A model generated the notes under the pieces. That model ran no database searches. It saw only the letters and a list, made by a program, of their open reading frames with translations, and was not told the origin of the DNA. From positions 1 to 48,143 of the IMG/VR virus record IMGVR_UViG_3300022853_000902: DNA of 48,143 nucleotides. One strand, 5' to 3'. Positions within the stretch are counted from its first letter, which is position 1, and each line of letters opens with the position of its first letter. The position numbers and the translations under genes are program-made. This document shows positions 23,375 to 31,082 of the stretch, piece after piece. This DNA comes from a virus.

Positions 23375-23935
23375 TTAGTATAACTCTTCTACTTTATCAC
23401 AAATCTTAAGTCTTTTTGCTTCTTTGGCATCTAACCACACATCCTGTGGTGGCAGTAAAATTTCTCTAATCTGTTTTTCATTCATGCCTATACATTTTTT
23501 GTAGTGTTCAATCATTCGTTTTGTACTCAATTCGAATTCTTTAACTCTTGCATACAGTTCGTGTTCTTTACCTGCACTGCCCCAACTGTATTGGTGTGAT
23601 AGTATTGCAGTATTAGGTGTCAATATTCTTGAACCTTTTTTACCTGCTATGAATAATAAAAATCCACATGATGCAATTAATCCTAATCCCACAGTTTTAA
23701 TTGGTATAGTACTCGCTTTCATTGTATCAATCAATGCAAATGCGGCGTGTACATCTCCACCAGGTGAATTAATTATCAAAGTTAGTTGTGGTAATCTTGT
23801 GTCTGCTAGATTGTGATTCATAATCCACTGAATGCAACTTCTACAAGATTCCATTGTGATGTCTTCCATTAACACGTAAATACCGTTAGATGCTAGATTA
23901 TTTTGTTGTTCTGGTGGTCGTCCTTTTTTAGCCAT
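23375..23935 (-). CDS. clpP: ClpP-like serine protease
   Basis: From the ATG at 23935 the protein has 186 residues. The catalytic triad is Ser89 in GLIASCGFLL (the usual ASM is ASC), His114 in AILSHQ and Asp165 in PQDVWLDA. INSPGGDV is the conserved oxyanion-hole strand. ClpP forms tetradecamers that degrade proteins fed by AAA unfoldases. The ClpA-like protein at 44360-46609 could be its partner. The start is chosen because the ATG overlaps the glycosyltransferase stop, and no in-frame alternative has a ribosome site. Confidence 0.87.
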   Translation of the reverse strand: MAKKGRPPEQQNNLASNGIYVLMEDITMESCRSCIQWIMNHNLADTRLPQLTLIINSPGGDVHAAFALIDTMKASTIPIKTVGLGLIASCGFLLFIAGKKGSRILTPNTAILSHQYSWGSAGKEHELYARVKEFELSTKRMIEHYKKCIGMNEKQIREILLPPQDVWLDAKEAKRLKICDKVEELY

Positions 23936-24980
23936 TTGATAAAACTCCATATAGTTTATTGCCTGAAAAATATTGTTCTTTCAGTTTTGTTTTTTGTTTT
24001 ATAACAGCAGGAGCATACTTTGAATAGTTTTCCATGTAATCATCTATCTTAGCCATCAACTGTTTTTTGTGTTTTCTGTAACTTTCCATATTCTCTGTCC
24101 ATTCGCTTGGGTATAAGAATTCATTTAGTGCCATCTCTTTGTAACTTAATCGGTCAGGCATCATTGGAATAACTCCAAGTATAGCACCTTCATACCAACT
24201 GATACCTAATGTTTCTTGTAGATTAGCACTGAACATTAATTTTGCTTCTCCTAACAAGTTATGATATTCGTTTTTAGATAAAGTTTTTTCCTGACAAACC
24301 ACAAATTCATATTGTGGTAAAGAGTTTTTTAAATCTTGAAATATTGCAGGTTGTTTTTCAGGAGCCATTCTGTGTGGAAAAAGAATAATATCTTTCTTCT
24401 CCATGTTCTGATACATATCCAAAGTGTGTTCCATATACTCCATGGGCCAACCTACTTTTACAACTTTATCATTGTCTTTGGCTTGTGTAAATGTTTTAGA
24501 AAATAAATCAATATGAAATTGTGTAGCAAAGAAATTGTGATCAAATGTATCAAACATTGCCTGTTCTGTGTTTCTTACCCAAGGTTTATCTCCAATCAGT
24601 CTACCTAAGAAGTCTTGCGGATCATATGAACCGGCGTGCCACATACCGCCTATCTTAATTTTTACTTTTAACAGTTCTGCCATATACTTTAATTGTAACA
24701 CTGTGGGATTCCATGCATCTGTGTACAAAAAGTAATCACCATCTTTTATTTTGCCATCGCAGAACAATTTACCTATCTGTTGCATTTGATTGGCTTTGTA
24801 AACATTAGTGCCACCAAAGTTTAAAAATGCTCCAGGTGTAGTTGCTTGTGGAGTATCTCCTCCATTGATTGTGATAACTTCGCTGTTGGTTGTTTTCTTC
24901 AATTGTTTAGGCAAGAATGTTTTCCACTCTTTGGTGTATCTTGTGTCAACTGCTTCTAAGTCTACAATATAAATTGTCAT
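23928..24980 (-). CDS. GT-B glycosyltransferase
   Basis: From the ATG at 24980 the protein has 350 residues. The C-terminal Rossmann domain has HRMAPEKQP (phosphate contact) and LFSANLQETLGISWYEGAILGVIPMMP, the ETxGxxxxE donor-binding pattern of GT4-like enzymes. The N-terminal lobe begins MTIYIVDLE and has NFGGTNVYK. It would transfer a sugar from a nucleotide donor, to phage DNA or to a host or virion surface glycan. Its place between QueD-like and ClpP genes suggests base hypermodification, but that is not shown. The gene is coupled to the preceding membrane peptide by ATGA. Confidence 0.78.
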   Translation of the reverse strand: MTIYIVDLEAVDTRYTKEWKTFLPKQLKKTTNSEVITINGGDTPQATTPGAFLNFGGTNVYKANQMQQIGKLFCDGKIKDGDYFLYTDAWNPTVLQLKYMAELLKVKIKIGGMWHAGSYDPQDFLGRLIGDKPWVRNTEQAMFDTFDHNFFATQFHIDLFSKTFTQAKDNDKVVKVGWPMEYMEHTLDMYQNMEKKDIILFPHRMAPEKQPAIFQDLKNSLPQYEFVVCQEKTLSKNEYHNLLGEAKLMFSANLQETLGISWYEGAILGVIPMMPDRLSYKEMALNEFLYPSEWTENMESYRKHKKQLMAKIDDYMENYSKYAPAVIKQKTKLKEQYFSGNKLYGVLSNG

Positions 24981-25141
24981 TTGTTTTCCATGTCTAAAAT
25001 AACTGTTAGTCCTGCGAATAAGCAAAAAAGATAATAGTAGATATCACTTATCATCTCGTTACCACCTGTTAGTGGATGAGGCACAGTTACACTGTAACCT
25101 ACTAGACACATAAAAGCAATAATACCTGAAATATAACTCAA
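24977..25141 (-). CDS. Small membrane protein with a TTG start
   Basis: This 54-residue protein fills the gap between the QueD-like gene and the glycosyltransferase gene. The start is TTG, preceded by AAGGAG with a 6-base spacing that includes the previous stop, and the stop overlaps the next ATG. Two hydrophobic stretches are seen: YISGIIAFMCLVGYSVTV, and YYLFCLFAGLTVIL near the end. It is a two-pass membrane peptide of unknown function. Confidence 0.62.
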   Translation of the reverse strand: MSYISGIIAFMCLVGYSVTVPHPLTGGNEMISDIYYYLFCLFAGLTVILDMENK

Positions 25142-25144
25142 GTG

Positions 25145-25528
25145 TTACTCCTTATGATAAATGATCTCACTCCCATTTTCGCCATCCTCACTTACATTAA
25201 TAATAACGTCTCTTCCAGGATATTTCTTGCCAATTTCTTCTGCCAAGTCATCGCTCATCATTTCACAAGATTTATAATCTAACTGTAATGTTTTTTCAGC
25301 ATACAGTTTTTCTAACCATCTTTTGAATTGTATAAACTCTATATCTCTGTCATTATGAAATACTTCAATTTCTACTTTAAAATGAAATATATGTCTGTGA
25401 GGGTATCCTAAAAATGATACATCATATTCATCACCTGTTGCAAGTGCTGGATCTTCCAGTGCCGCAGGATATTTATGAATGCCTTCTTTTTTAAATGTTA
25501 CCCATATAAATGTTTTATGTTTATTCAT
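25145..25528 (-). CDS. QueD/PTPS-like T-fold protein, divergent
   Basis: The 127-residue protein resembles 6-carboxytetrahydropterin synthase in order of parts: H18 in GIHKY, then H44-R-H46 in YPHRHIFHFKVEIEV (compare LHGH in QueD), DIEFIQFKRWLEKLY for the helix after the second strand, and a strand INVSEDGENGSEI at the end. The three His would bind zinc. The usual catalytic Cys and the LDH His of QueD are not evident; LQLDYKS and C88 occupy nearby places. QueD is the missing step between FolE and QueE, so the role is plausible, but this could be a non-catalytic relative. A near-perfect promoter precedes it. Confidence 0.5.
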   Translation of the reverse strand: MNKHKTFIWVTFKKEGIHKYPAALEDPALATGDEYDVSFLGYPHRHIFHFKVEIEVFHNDRDIEFIQFKRWLEKLYAEKTLQLDYKSCEMMSDDLAEEIGKKYPGRDVIINVSEDGENGSEIIYHKE

Positions 25529-25533
25529 ATCTA

Positions 25534-25562
25534 ATTATAGCAATTTTATTCGTCTGTGTCAA
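25534..25562 (-). promoter_or_regulatory. Consensus sigma70 promoter of the QueD-like gene
   Basis: TTGACA at 25557-25562 and TATAAT at 25534-25539 are consensus boxes with a 17-base spacer. The -35 box lies in the coding end of the gene upstream. The -10 box ends 5 bases before the ATG at 25528, so a transcript from here should be leaderless or nearly so. Confidence 0.75.
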
Positions 25563-26073
25563 CGTCAATTACTGTGTCTCCCACATATTCTTTCCAATCT
25601 GTATAGTGCATATCTTTGGTGATTTCTTTTAGATTTCTGCTCCAAACACCTGTGTTTGAATGTCCCCAAGTAACATCATCTATTTTAAGTGTAGCATTGC
25701 CATTCACTTTGTAAATATTTGGAATTTTAGCACTTATCATTGGAATAAATTTTTTATAACTCATCAAACCTGTACTTGTAACAGTTTCCATATATTCTAT
25801 ACCAAAATCAAGTGTTATCCAAAAGTCTTTGTCCAATAATGATTTGATCATTTCATACCACGGTTTCAACTGTTGTTCGTTGTTGATAACAAAACTTTGA
25901 CTAGTTCCGAAATATATGTGTTTTGCTTTGTGACCAACAGCCAATTTTTCAATTTCTTCAGCGGATCTAACACCAACCACAAACAGTGTTTGCCAACCTT
26001 TTGCTATTGTGTTTTCTATCTCGGTACCTGTAAAGTATATTACCTGTTTTCTTTTTGCTGTGTCTAAAGCCAT
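25546..26073 (-). CDS. Conserved phage protein beside the deazaguanine genes (unknown)
   Basis: I do not recognise a family for this 175-residue protein. Alternating hydrophobic strands and helices (VIYFTGTEIENTIAKGWQTLFVVGV, AKHIYFGTSQSF, FWITLDFGIEYMETV) suggest an alpha/beta Rossmann-like fold. There are no Cys residues. The overlap with the MDR dehydrogenase upstream is 10 bases, and the QueD-like gene follows. Because it sits between a predicted deazaguanine enzyme and two dehydrogenases it is a candidate participant in base modification, by position only. Confidence 0.55.
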   Translation of the reverse strand: MALDTAKRKQVIYFTGTEIENTIAKGWQTLFVVGVRSAEEIEKLAVGHKAKHIYFGTSQSFVINNEQQLKPWYEMIKSLLDKDFWITLDFGIEYMETVTSTGLMSYKKFIPMISAKIPNIYKVNGNATLKIDDVTWGHSNTGVWSRNLKEITKDMHYTDWKEYVGDTVIDVDTDE

Positions 26074-26966
26074 TCTATGTATCCTCTGCTGTATCCTGGC
26101 ATTCTTTGATTGCCTTCTTTAAAAGCATCATGCCATTCTGTTTTTCTATTATATCCTTTGCTCCAAAATTTATCTATGTTCAAAGCACCTTTTTCAATCA
26201 TGTTAACTGCTGTCTTCATACATCTTTGAAAATCTTTTTGTCTAGGAGATGGAAACACAACAGTGACAGCATTCCATAACAGTTTGCTAAATGATGTTGT
26301 AATTTTATCTGTTTTCTCTGCACCTAGCACAATTAATCCTTGTGGTTTTATGATATCTCTTACAAAGACTTCATCTCTGGTGTTTAAATCTATCACAATA
26401 TCATACATTCCTTCAAATGTATCTTTTAAATTGTCGCCCCAACGTTCTTTGTTGTGACTGCCTATTACGTCTATTTGAAAGAAATAATTAGCACTTAGAT
26501 ATTGATACACAACCCAACTAAGAAATCCACTGCCTATAATGGCAATTCTTGCATCTTTGCTGTTACGTTTTTCAAACTGGTATTCTTCTTGCATGACCAC
26601 ATTCAACCCACAAGCAACTGGTTCTATGATGTATTTAGGGTCTGCTTCAGGAACACTTACATAAGTTCCTTTATCAGCATTGTATTGATCAGCATATGCA
26701 GGCTCACCTCTTGTTGCAACATAATCTCCCACATCGATATCTTTTACTTCGCTACCTATTTCTAATACTTCACCTAAACCTTCATGACCTTGCATGTTCA
26801 AAGGAAGTGGACCAAAGTCTCCATTCATCATATCAATATCACTTCTACACACACCAGTAAAAACACTTTTTACTCTTATTTGATCAGAGGTAATATCAGG
26901 TACTTCAAAATCACCTTCTTTGAATTCACCTTTACCTTCAGTGTATAATATCTGTACTTTTGTCAT
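26064..26966 (-). CDS. MDR zinc-type alcohol dehydrogenase family protein
   Basis: From the ATG at 26966, which has an AGGAA site, the protein has 300 residues. TGVCRSDIDMMNG at 38-50 and GHEGLGEV at 60-67 are the catalytic zinc segments of medium-chain dehydrogenases (Cys40, His61, Glu62). IAIIGSGFLSWVVYQYL is the nucleotide-binding turn. A structural-zinc lobe of four Cys is absent, and the chain is shorter than most members (about 340). It overlaps the Gfo/Idh/MocA gene by 29 bases. It should oxidise or reduce an alcohol or sugar with NAD(P); the substrate is unknown. Confidence 0.8.
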   Translation of the reverse strand: MTKVQILYTEGKGEFKEGDFEVPDITSDQIRVKSVFTGVCRSDIDMMNGDFGPLPLNMQGHEGLGEVLEIGSEVKDIDVGDYVATRGEPAYADQYNADKGTYVSVPEADPKYIIEPVACGLNVVMQEEYQFEKRNSKDARIAIIGSGFLSWVVYQYLSANYFFQIDVIGSHNKERWGDNLKDTFEGMYDIVIDLNTRDEVFVRDIIKPQGLIVLGAEKTDKITTSFSKLLWNAVTVVFPSPRQKDFQRCMKTAVNMIEKGALNIDKFWSKGYNRKTEWHDAFKEGNQRMPGYSRGYIEWL

Positions 26967-27849
26967 TAATTTTTTCCTGTATGTATAAATCTTGCTCCAA
27001 CTGATTGTTCCAAAACATATCATCTTCTAGATGTATTAAACTGTCTTTGATCATTTCTTCATATGCTTCTTCTGGACATAATCCTAAAGGTATTGATGCT
27101 AAATGTGATTCTCCATCTTTGTAAAAATGTATAGCCATGTCATCGTGTAAGTTAGTTTTCCAATTAGCATACAGTATATAGATTTTGTTACCATCTGTCA
27201 ATTCCATAGTGGCTGAATCATCTACATTATAAACTCCATTTTCATTGACAACACCATAATCTGTGCCTGTGCAATCCGACAAGTTCCATCGTTGCTCTGT
27301 GTGATACTGTCTAACTTTAAAATCTTGATAACTGTTCTTGTTCACTGACATCATTATACTCATTAAGTGAGGTAATAAATCTCTACTCACACCGCCAAAT
27401 GCTTTACTCTTATCTGTAAACCATGTTCCTGGTCCAGGAATTCTATTTTTGTTTACCCAGTTGATCTGTATCATATCACTTGCTTCACAATTTTCTGCTA
27501 TCTGTTTGATATTGTTTCTCCACTGATTATTCTTTGTCATCATAAATCTTGTTGACTTATTTAGGTTTGTAAGCAATCTCCAGTGATTAATTGTTTCCAC
27601 ACCTGGCTTCTCCACAAACACAATCTTTGTGTGTTCTGCTAATTTTAATGCTGTCTTGTAGTGTAAATGATTAGGCACACAAATATGAGCAGTGTCAAAT
27701 GGTGCATGAGCTGTTATGGCTGTTGTAAGTTCTGTGAAGTCTGCATCAGCATTAGGATTTATATCCACAGTAATCACTTCATGTCCCATTCTTTTTAGAA
27801 TGTTAACGTACAACTGTCCAAATCCTAGTCCAACAACCAAACTTTTCAT
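26938..27849 (-). CDS. Gfo/Idh/MocA-family oxidoreductase
   Basis: The 303-residue protein begins SLVVGLGFGQLYVNIL, a GxGxxG dinucleotide-binding turn, and has VPNHLHYKTALKLAEHTKIVFVEKPG with the family signature E80-K-P82. FGGVSRDLLPHLMSIM supplies the conserved C-terminal Asp and His region. Enzymes of this family act on sugars, inositols and biliverdin-like compounds. Its overlap with the MDR gene suggests that the pair performs successive redox steps on a sugar or side chain. Confidence 0.82.
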   Translation of the reverse strand: MKSLVVGLGFGQLYVNILKRMGHEVITVDINPNADADFTELTTAITAHAPFDTAHICVPNHLHYKTALKLAEHTKIVFVEKPGVETINHWRLLTNLNKSTRFMMTKNNQWRNNIKQIAENCEASDMIQINWVNKNRIPGPGTWFTDKSKAFGGVSRDLLPHLMSIMMSVNKNSYQDFKVRQYHTEQRWNLSDCTGTDYGVVNENGVYNVDDSATMELTDGNKIYILYANWKTNLHDDMAIHFYKDGESHLASIPLGLCPEEAYEEMIKDSLIHLEDDMFWNNQLEQDLYIQEKINDKSTDIIH

Positions 27850-27851
27850 TG

Positions 27852-28043
27852 TTATAATGTATCCTGCATTTTCTTTAATTGTGTTTTTAAAAACAGTTTC
27901 ATCTTTTTAAATTTTAAAAGAAGTTCTTTACTGCCCCACGATCTATCATAAGAACGTTCAGACTCCATTTCATTAACTTTACTTTTGTACCACTTGTATT
28001 CTTTTTCAACTGATTTTACTTTTCTACTTTTTCTTATTGTCAT
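27852..28043 (-). CDS. Small helical protein resembling DUF465
   Basis: The ATG at 28043 gives 63 residues with a GAGGAG site formed by the end of the DpdA-like gene. The chain is a hairpin of two charged helices (VEKEYKWYKSKVNEME and LLLKFKKMKLFLKTQLKKM), the layout of DUF465/YdcH-type proteins. It is strongly basic. It could be a small regulatory or DNA-associated protein, but nothing further is evident. Confidence 0.55.
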   Translation of the reverse strand: MTIRKSRKVKSVEKEYKWYKSKVNEMESERSYDRSWGSKELLLKFKKMKLFLKTQLKKMQDTL

Positions 28044-28044
28044 T

Positions 28045-29526
28045 TTAAGCCTCCTCAAATAGGTTAGAAAATTGTGTACTTGCATTCACTGTCTTTTTAC
28101 CTGTTGCTCCTCTAGTGCCAATGATTGACATCCAGAATCTTGAAAACTCTTCGATTACCATGTTTGCTTCATCTCTACTGCTGGTGGCAAATATGGCATC
28201 CACAATATCTTTAAAAGCAACTCTATCAAACTTTTCTTCAACCAACATTTTAGGATTTAAACCTAAATCATATTGTCGATTTGCTTCTTGCACTGCTGAA
28301 ATATGTGTCCACACATTGTGTGCCATTTGTAGTGTGTAACTGAATGAGTCCCAAGATGTTCTACCTTCATTACCCATCTTGTTTAAATCACCTGGTTTAT
28401 AACAGGTAACATCTTTCAGCATCAATCTTTTACTGATAGGACTGTCCATAAATCTTTCAAATATACCTTTTTCTAACACAGCATCTCTAAATAATTTTGT
28501 TTCTAAAGAAAATGCTTTATCATCAACACTTGGTTGCATTCTGTATGTCCATTTCTTTTTGTCTTTAATTTCTATGTCAGTGTAAATTTGACCATTAGCA
28601 CTGGCTAAGAAAGGTGAAGCACAATCAAATGTGATCATAAAGTTTGGATTATGATATTTTCTAATTGCTCTTTGAACATCTGTTAACAACACTGCCCATT
28701 CTAATTTACTTGTTCCTAAAAAGTGCATAACATCATGCACACCTTTTTCTAATAATCCATCAAATCTCAATGCCACCAAACGTTTCAATGCCAAGTGTAT
28801 ATCGCACATGTTCTGTCCACCCATTGCCCAACCATTAAAGTGTGTGCTAGGAAATTGTTTAGGATCACAATAGTGTTTCATTTGTGTGTACCAATCATCT
28901 GCTTGTTGAAAGTTTTCACCTTGTAATACATTTAAAAATTTACAATTACCGTTACGATTTTTCATAAAGTAATCATTGTTGATTTTTGTGCCATCAACTG
29001 CTTCTTGATATGAACTGATCTTACTTGCCGCCGCACCCGCAGGAGAACGAGATACCCAAGCAGGTATATCCAATATCATACCATAATCCATGTTGCCATC
29101 CATGAACGCCAACACTTGTTCACGTTTCTTTTTGGCTTTAGGACAATTAACATCTTTCCAGTCGCCTTCCCAAACACCTTTACCTATTTGGAAACCACCT
29201 GAGTCACCTAGTACCCAGTTATCTTTTCTATCTCTGTTTCTGATGATGTCGTCCCTCACAGAAAAGTGATCCATATTTAAATCAGCATGACCCGCCGAAT
29301 ATAAATGCCACTTGTAATAGAAATAAGTGTCTTTGGAACTCAAGTAATTCATACCCTCAACACCATGTTCAAAGTTTTGTGGAACTCTTTCAGGTTTAAT
29401 GTAGTCTTCTTGATGTCTTGCTTTACCAATATCCCTAGCATAAAAACTGCTCAAAGCAGGAAGAAAAGTTGCGTAATCTTTTTGCTTTTCAGTTAAGTTG
29501 TCAGTGGGTATGTTTTTCTTTTCCAT
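28045..29526 (-). CDS. dpdA: DpdA-type DNA guanine transglycosylase (TGT superfamily)
   Basis: From the ATG at 29526 the protein has 493 residues. It carries the tRNA-guanine transglycosylase signatures: DSGGFQ at 108-113 (with the general Asp), LQGENF at 201-206 (the VQGG strand of TGT), GWAMGG at 232-237 and MITFDCASPFLASANG, where Asp301 is the nucleophile (DCVxPTR in TGT). The Cys-rich zinc site at the C-terminus of bacterial TGT is not seen. This combination in a phage fits DpdA, which inserts 7-deazaguanines into DNA. FolE, QueE, QueC-like and QueD-like genes in the same genome strengthen it. The TTG nine bases upstream is a less likely start. Confidence 0.84.
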   Translation of the reverse strand: MEKKNIPTDNLTEKQKDYATFLPALSSFYARDIGKARHQEDYIKPERVPQNFEHGVEGMNYLSSKDTYFYYKWHLYSAGHADLNMDHFSVRDDIIRNRDRKDNWVLGDSGGFQIGKGVWEGDWKDVNCPKAKKKREQVLAFMDGNMDYGMILDIPAWVSRSPAGAAASKISSYQEAVDGTKINNDYFMKNRNGNCKFLNVLQGENFQQADDWYTQMKHYCDPKQFPSTHFNGWAMGGQNMCDIHLALKRLVALRFDGLLEKGVHDVMHFLGTSKLEWAVLLTDVQRAIRKYHNPNFMITFDCASPFLASANGQIYTDIEIKDKKKWTYRMQPSVDDKAFSLETKLFRDAVLEKGIFERFMDSPISKRLMLKDVTCYKPGDLNKMGNEGRTSWDSFSYTLQMAHNVWTHISAVQEANRQYDLGLNPKMLVEEKFDRVAFKDIVDAIFATSSRDEANMVIEEFSRFWMSIIGTRGATGKKTVNASTQFSNLFEEA

Positions 29527-29527
29527 A

Positions 29528-29743
29528 TTATCCAAATGCCTTTATTGCTAAAAGCGGAACTAACCAAGGAAACACCAAATGCTCAACCAACTCATAAATT
29601 ACCAATGCAGAGAGCAGTATTGCCCACAGTCTTGATGTTCTTGCTTTATAACTCACATATGTAAAGATTTTCGAATGCCATGTTCCAATCTTTTCCACAA
29701 TACCTGGTTTGTTACTTTTTATAGTCTTTTTCTTTTTAGCCAT
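29528..29743 (-). CDS. Small membrane protein (unknown)
   Basis: The 71-residue protein has a very basic N-terminus (AKKKKTIKSNK) followed by an amphipathic stretch, then one long hydrophobic segment (LWAILLSALVIYELVEHLVFPWLVPLLAI) that could span once or twice. It lies between the clamp and DpdA genes and overlaps the DpdA start region. It may anchor to the inner membrane with the N-terminus inside. Function unknown. Confidence 0.6.
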   Translation of the reverse strand: MAKKKKTIKSNKPGIVEKIGTWHSKIFTYVSYKARTSRLWAILLSALVIYELVEHLVFPWLVPLLAIKAFG

Positions 29744-29749
29744 ATGTCC

Positions 29750-30478
29750 TTATTTTGTTTGTGCAGGCAGTATGTAATTGTATTCACCAATTCCACTGTC
29801 CACAGTTATTTGCATTGCTCCTTGATCAGAAATACTCATTTTAACTTTTCCGTCAAGACTCAAAATACTGATCACTTGTTGTATCGGCCAACTCCAAGTG
29901 TTTTTTAATTCACCTGTTAGATTAGATTCAAATACAAATGATCCTGCGTGTGAATTAGCATCACCAAAATAAAACATCAATGTGTTGTTTTCTGTTTTTA
30001 TAGTAAACACAGTTTCTTCAACATGTGCCGCCGCTTGTAATTTCAATCTGTGTATTGCCGCAAGTTTAGGTTCAAAATTAATATCCCAATTAGACCCTTT
30101 AAATTTAACAGACTTTAACTTTTCATTAATAATTTCAGTACTCATAAATCTGTAATCATTTTTAAAATCTCCGCCTGCATTTTCAAAGTGAATATGCGTT
30201 GGAATAGTTTTACCATTTCTTTCTGCTGATTTGATTTCGATCTTTGCTTCTTTTTGATACTCTGGACATTTTAAGTGTAAAGCCAGTTTGTCTAAATTAG
30301 GCATACCAAACACACCATCGAATTCGTTCACTTTAGTATTTGTGTTTGCTGAAAGAATAACTGATCTGTCTTCGGCCATACTTTCTATTTTTGTTTGTTC
30401 TTCGTTACTCACTTTTACAAGGCTAAGAAATCCTAGCGAATGTGTATGTGCAACGATGTCTTGTAAGATGTCTTTCAT
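29750..30478 (-). CDS. 45: Sliding clamp, gp45-like
   Basis: The 242-residue protein has the two-domain pattern of phage T4-type clamps, ending EYNYILPAQTK, a terminus common in PCNA/gp45 relatives, with SISDQGAMQITVDSG before it. T4 gp45 is 228 residues and forms a trimeric ring tethering the polymerase and the late transcription machinery. The polymerase gene lies 0.6 kb upstream and its product ends in a likely clamp-binding tail. The clamp has its own strong promoter. Confidence 0.82.
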   Translation of the reverse strand: MKDILQDIVAHTHSLGFLSLVKVSNEEQTKIESMAEDRSVILSANTNTKVNEFDGVFGMPNLDKLALHLKCPEYQKEAKIEIKSAERNGKTIPTHIHFENAGGDFKNDYRFMSTEIINEKLKSVKFKGSNWDINFEPKLAAIHRLKLQAAAHVEETVFTIKTENNTLMFYFGDANSHAGSFVFESNLTGELKNTWSWPIQQVISILSLDGKVKMSISDQGAMQITVDSGIGEYNYILPAQTK

Positions 30479-30501
30479 TTTTTTATTCTCCTGTTTGTTA
30501 T

Positions 30502-30530
30502 ATTATATTTAGGTTTTGTCGAAAAGTCAA
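30502..30530 (-). promoter_or_regulatory. Sigma70-like promoter of the clamp operon
   Basis: TTGACT at 30525-30530 and TATAAT at 30502-30507 have a 17-base spacer, with CAGGAG 10 bases before the ATG. Transcription from here should continue through the DpdA gene and perhaps to QueD-like, because no terminator is visible. Confidence 0.75.
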
Positions 30531-30533
30531 CTA

Positions 30534-31082
30534 CTAATTGTTCCATCTTGACTTTACTCCAAAATGTTTATAAGCCTTCTGCACACTTTTGGCTTGGAAA
30601 TAACAATCCGCCAATGCATTGTGAAGTGACATCTGTATGTCTTTTCTTGGGTCTTTTGGTAACATATTGAACAGAGTTCTTGAATCTCTAATTTGCCAAT
30701 AGTTCCAAGGACAAGGTTGCCCTAGTTGAGCATACAAATTTTGTAATATGGCATAATCAAAAAGCGGACCTTGGCACCATAATTCGTCCACTCCTACACA
30801 CCATTTGTTTAATTGTTTTATCATATTGCTTAATGAAATTCTGTCTTCATCACCCAGTGCTTCATTTCTAATTTCTTCATCTTGTCGACCCCACCATTCA
30901 AGAGTGTTTTCATCCACATGTCGACCCAATGCACTTTGTTCATCAACATCCACTCTTAGATACAATCCTGCGTGTGGTTCTGAATCTGTGTAAGGATCAA
31001 ATTTTATAGCACCCAATGTTAACAAAGTAGCATCTGGTCTGGTGCTCAATGTTTCCAAATCTATCATTCCGTGTGTAGACAT
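30534..31082 (-). CDS. dexA: DexA-like 3'-5' exonuclease (DnaQ/DEDD superfamily)
   Basis: The 182-residue protein begins with MIDLETL (the DxE motif I), has WCQGPLFDYAIL for motif II, and ends with HNALADCYFQA, the HxxxxxD motif III of DEDDh exonucleases. T4 DexA is a related exonuclease of 227 residues that degrades DNA and RNA ends. The gene lies between the polymerase and the clamp. A GGAGG site precedes it and overlaps the polymerase stop region. Confidence 0.78.
   Translation of the reverse strand: MSTHGMIDLETLSTRPDATLLTLGAIKFDPYTDSEPHAGLYLRVDVDEQSALGRHVDENTLEWWGRQDEEIRNEALGDEDRISLSNMIKQLNKWCVGVDELWCQGPLFDYAILQNLYAQLGQPCPWNYWQIRDSRTLFNMLPKDPRKDIQMSLHNALADCYFQAKSVQKAYKHFGVKSRWNN

Noticed and set aside
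28045-29526. Host-type tRNA-guanine transglycosylase for queuosine in tRNA
   Set aside because: The length (493), the altered DCVxPTR loop and missing Cys zinc site differ from bacterial TGT and fit the phage DpdA group better. A tRNA role is not excluded.
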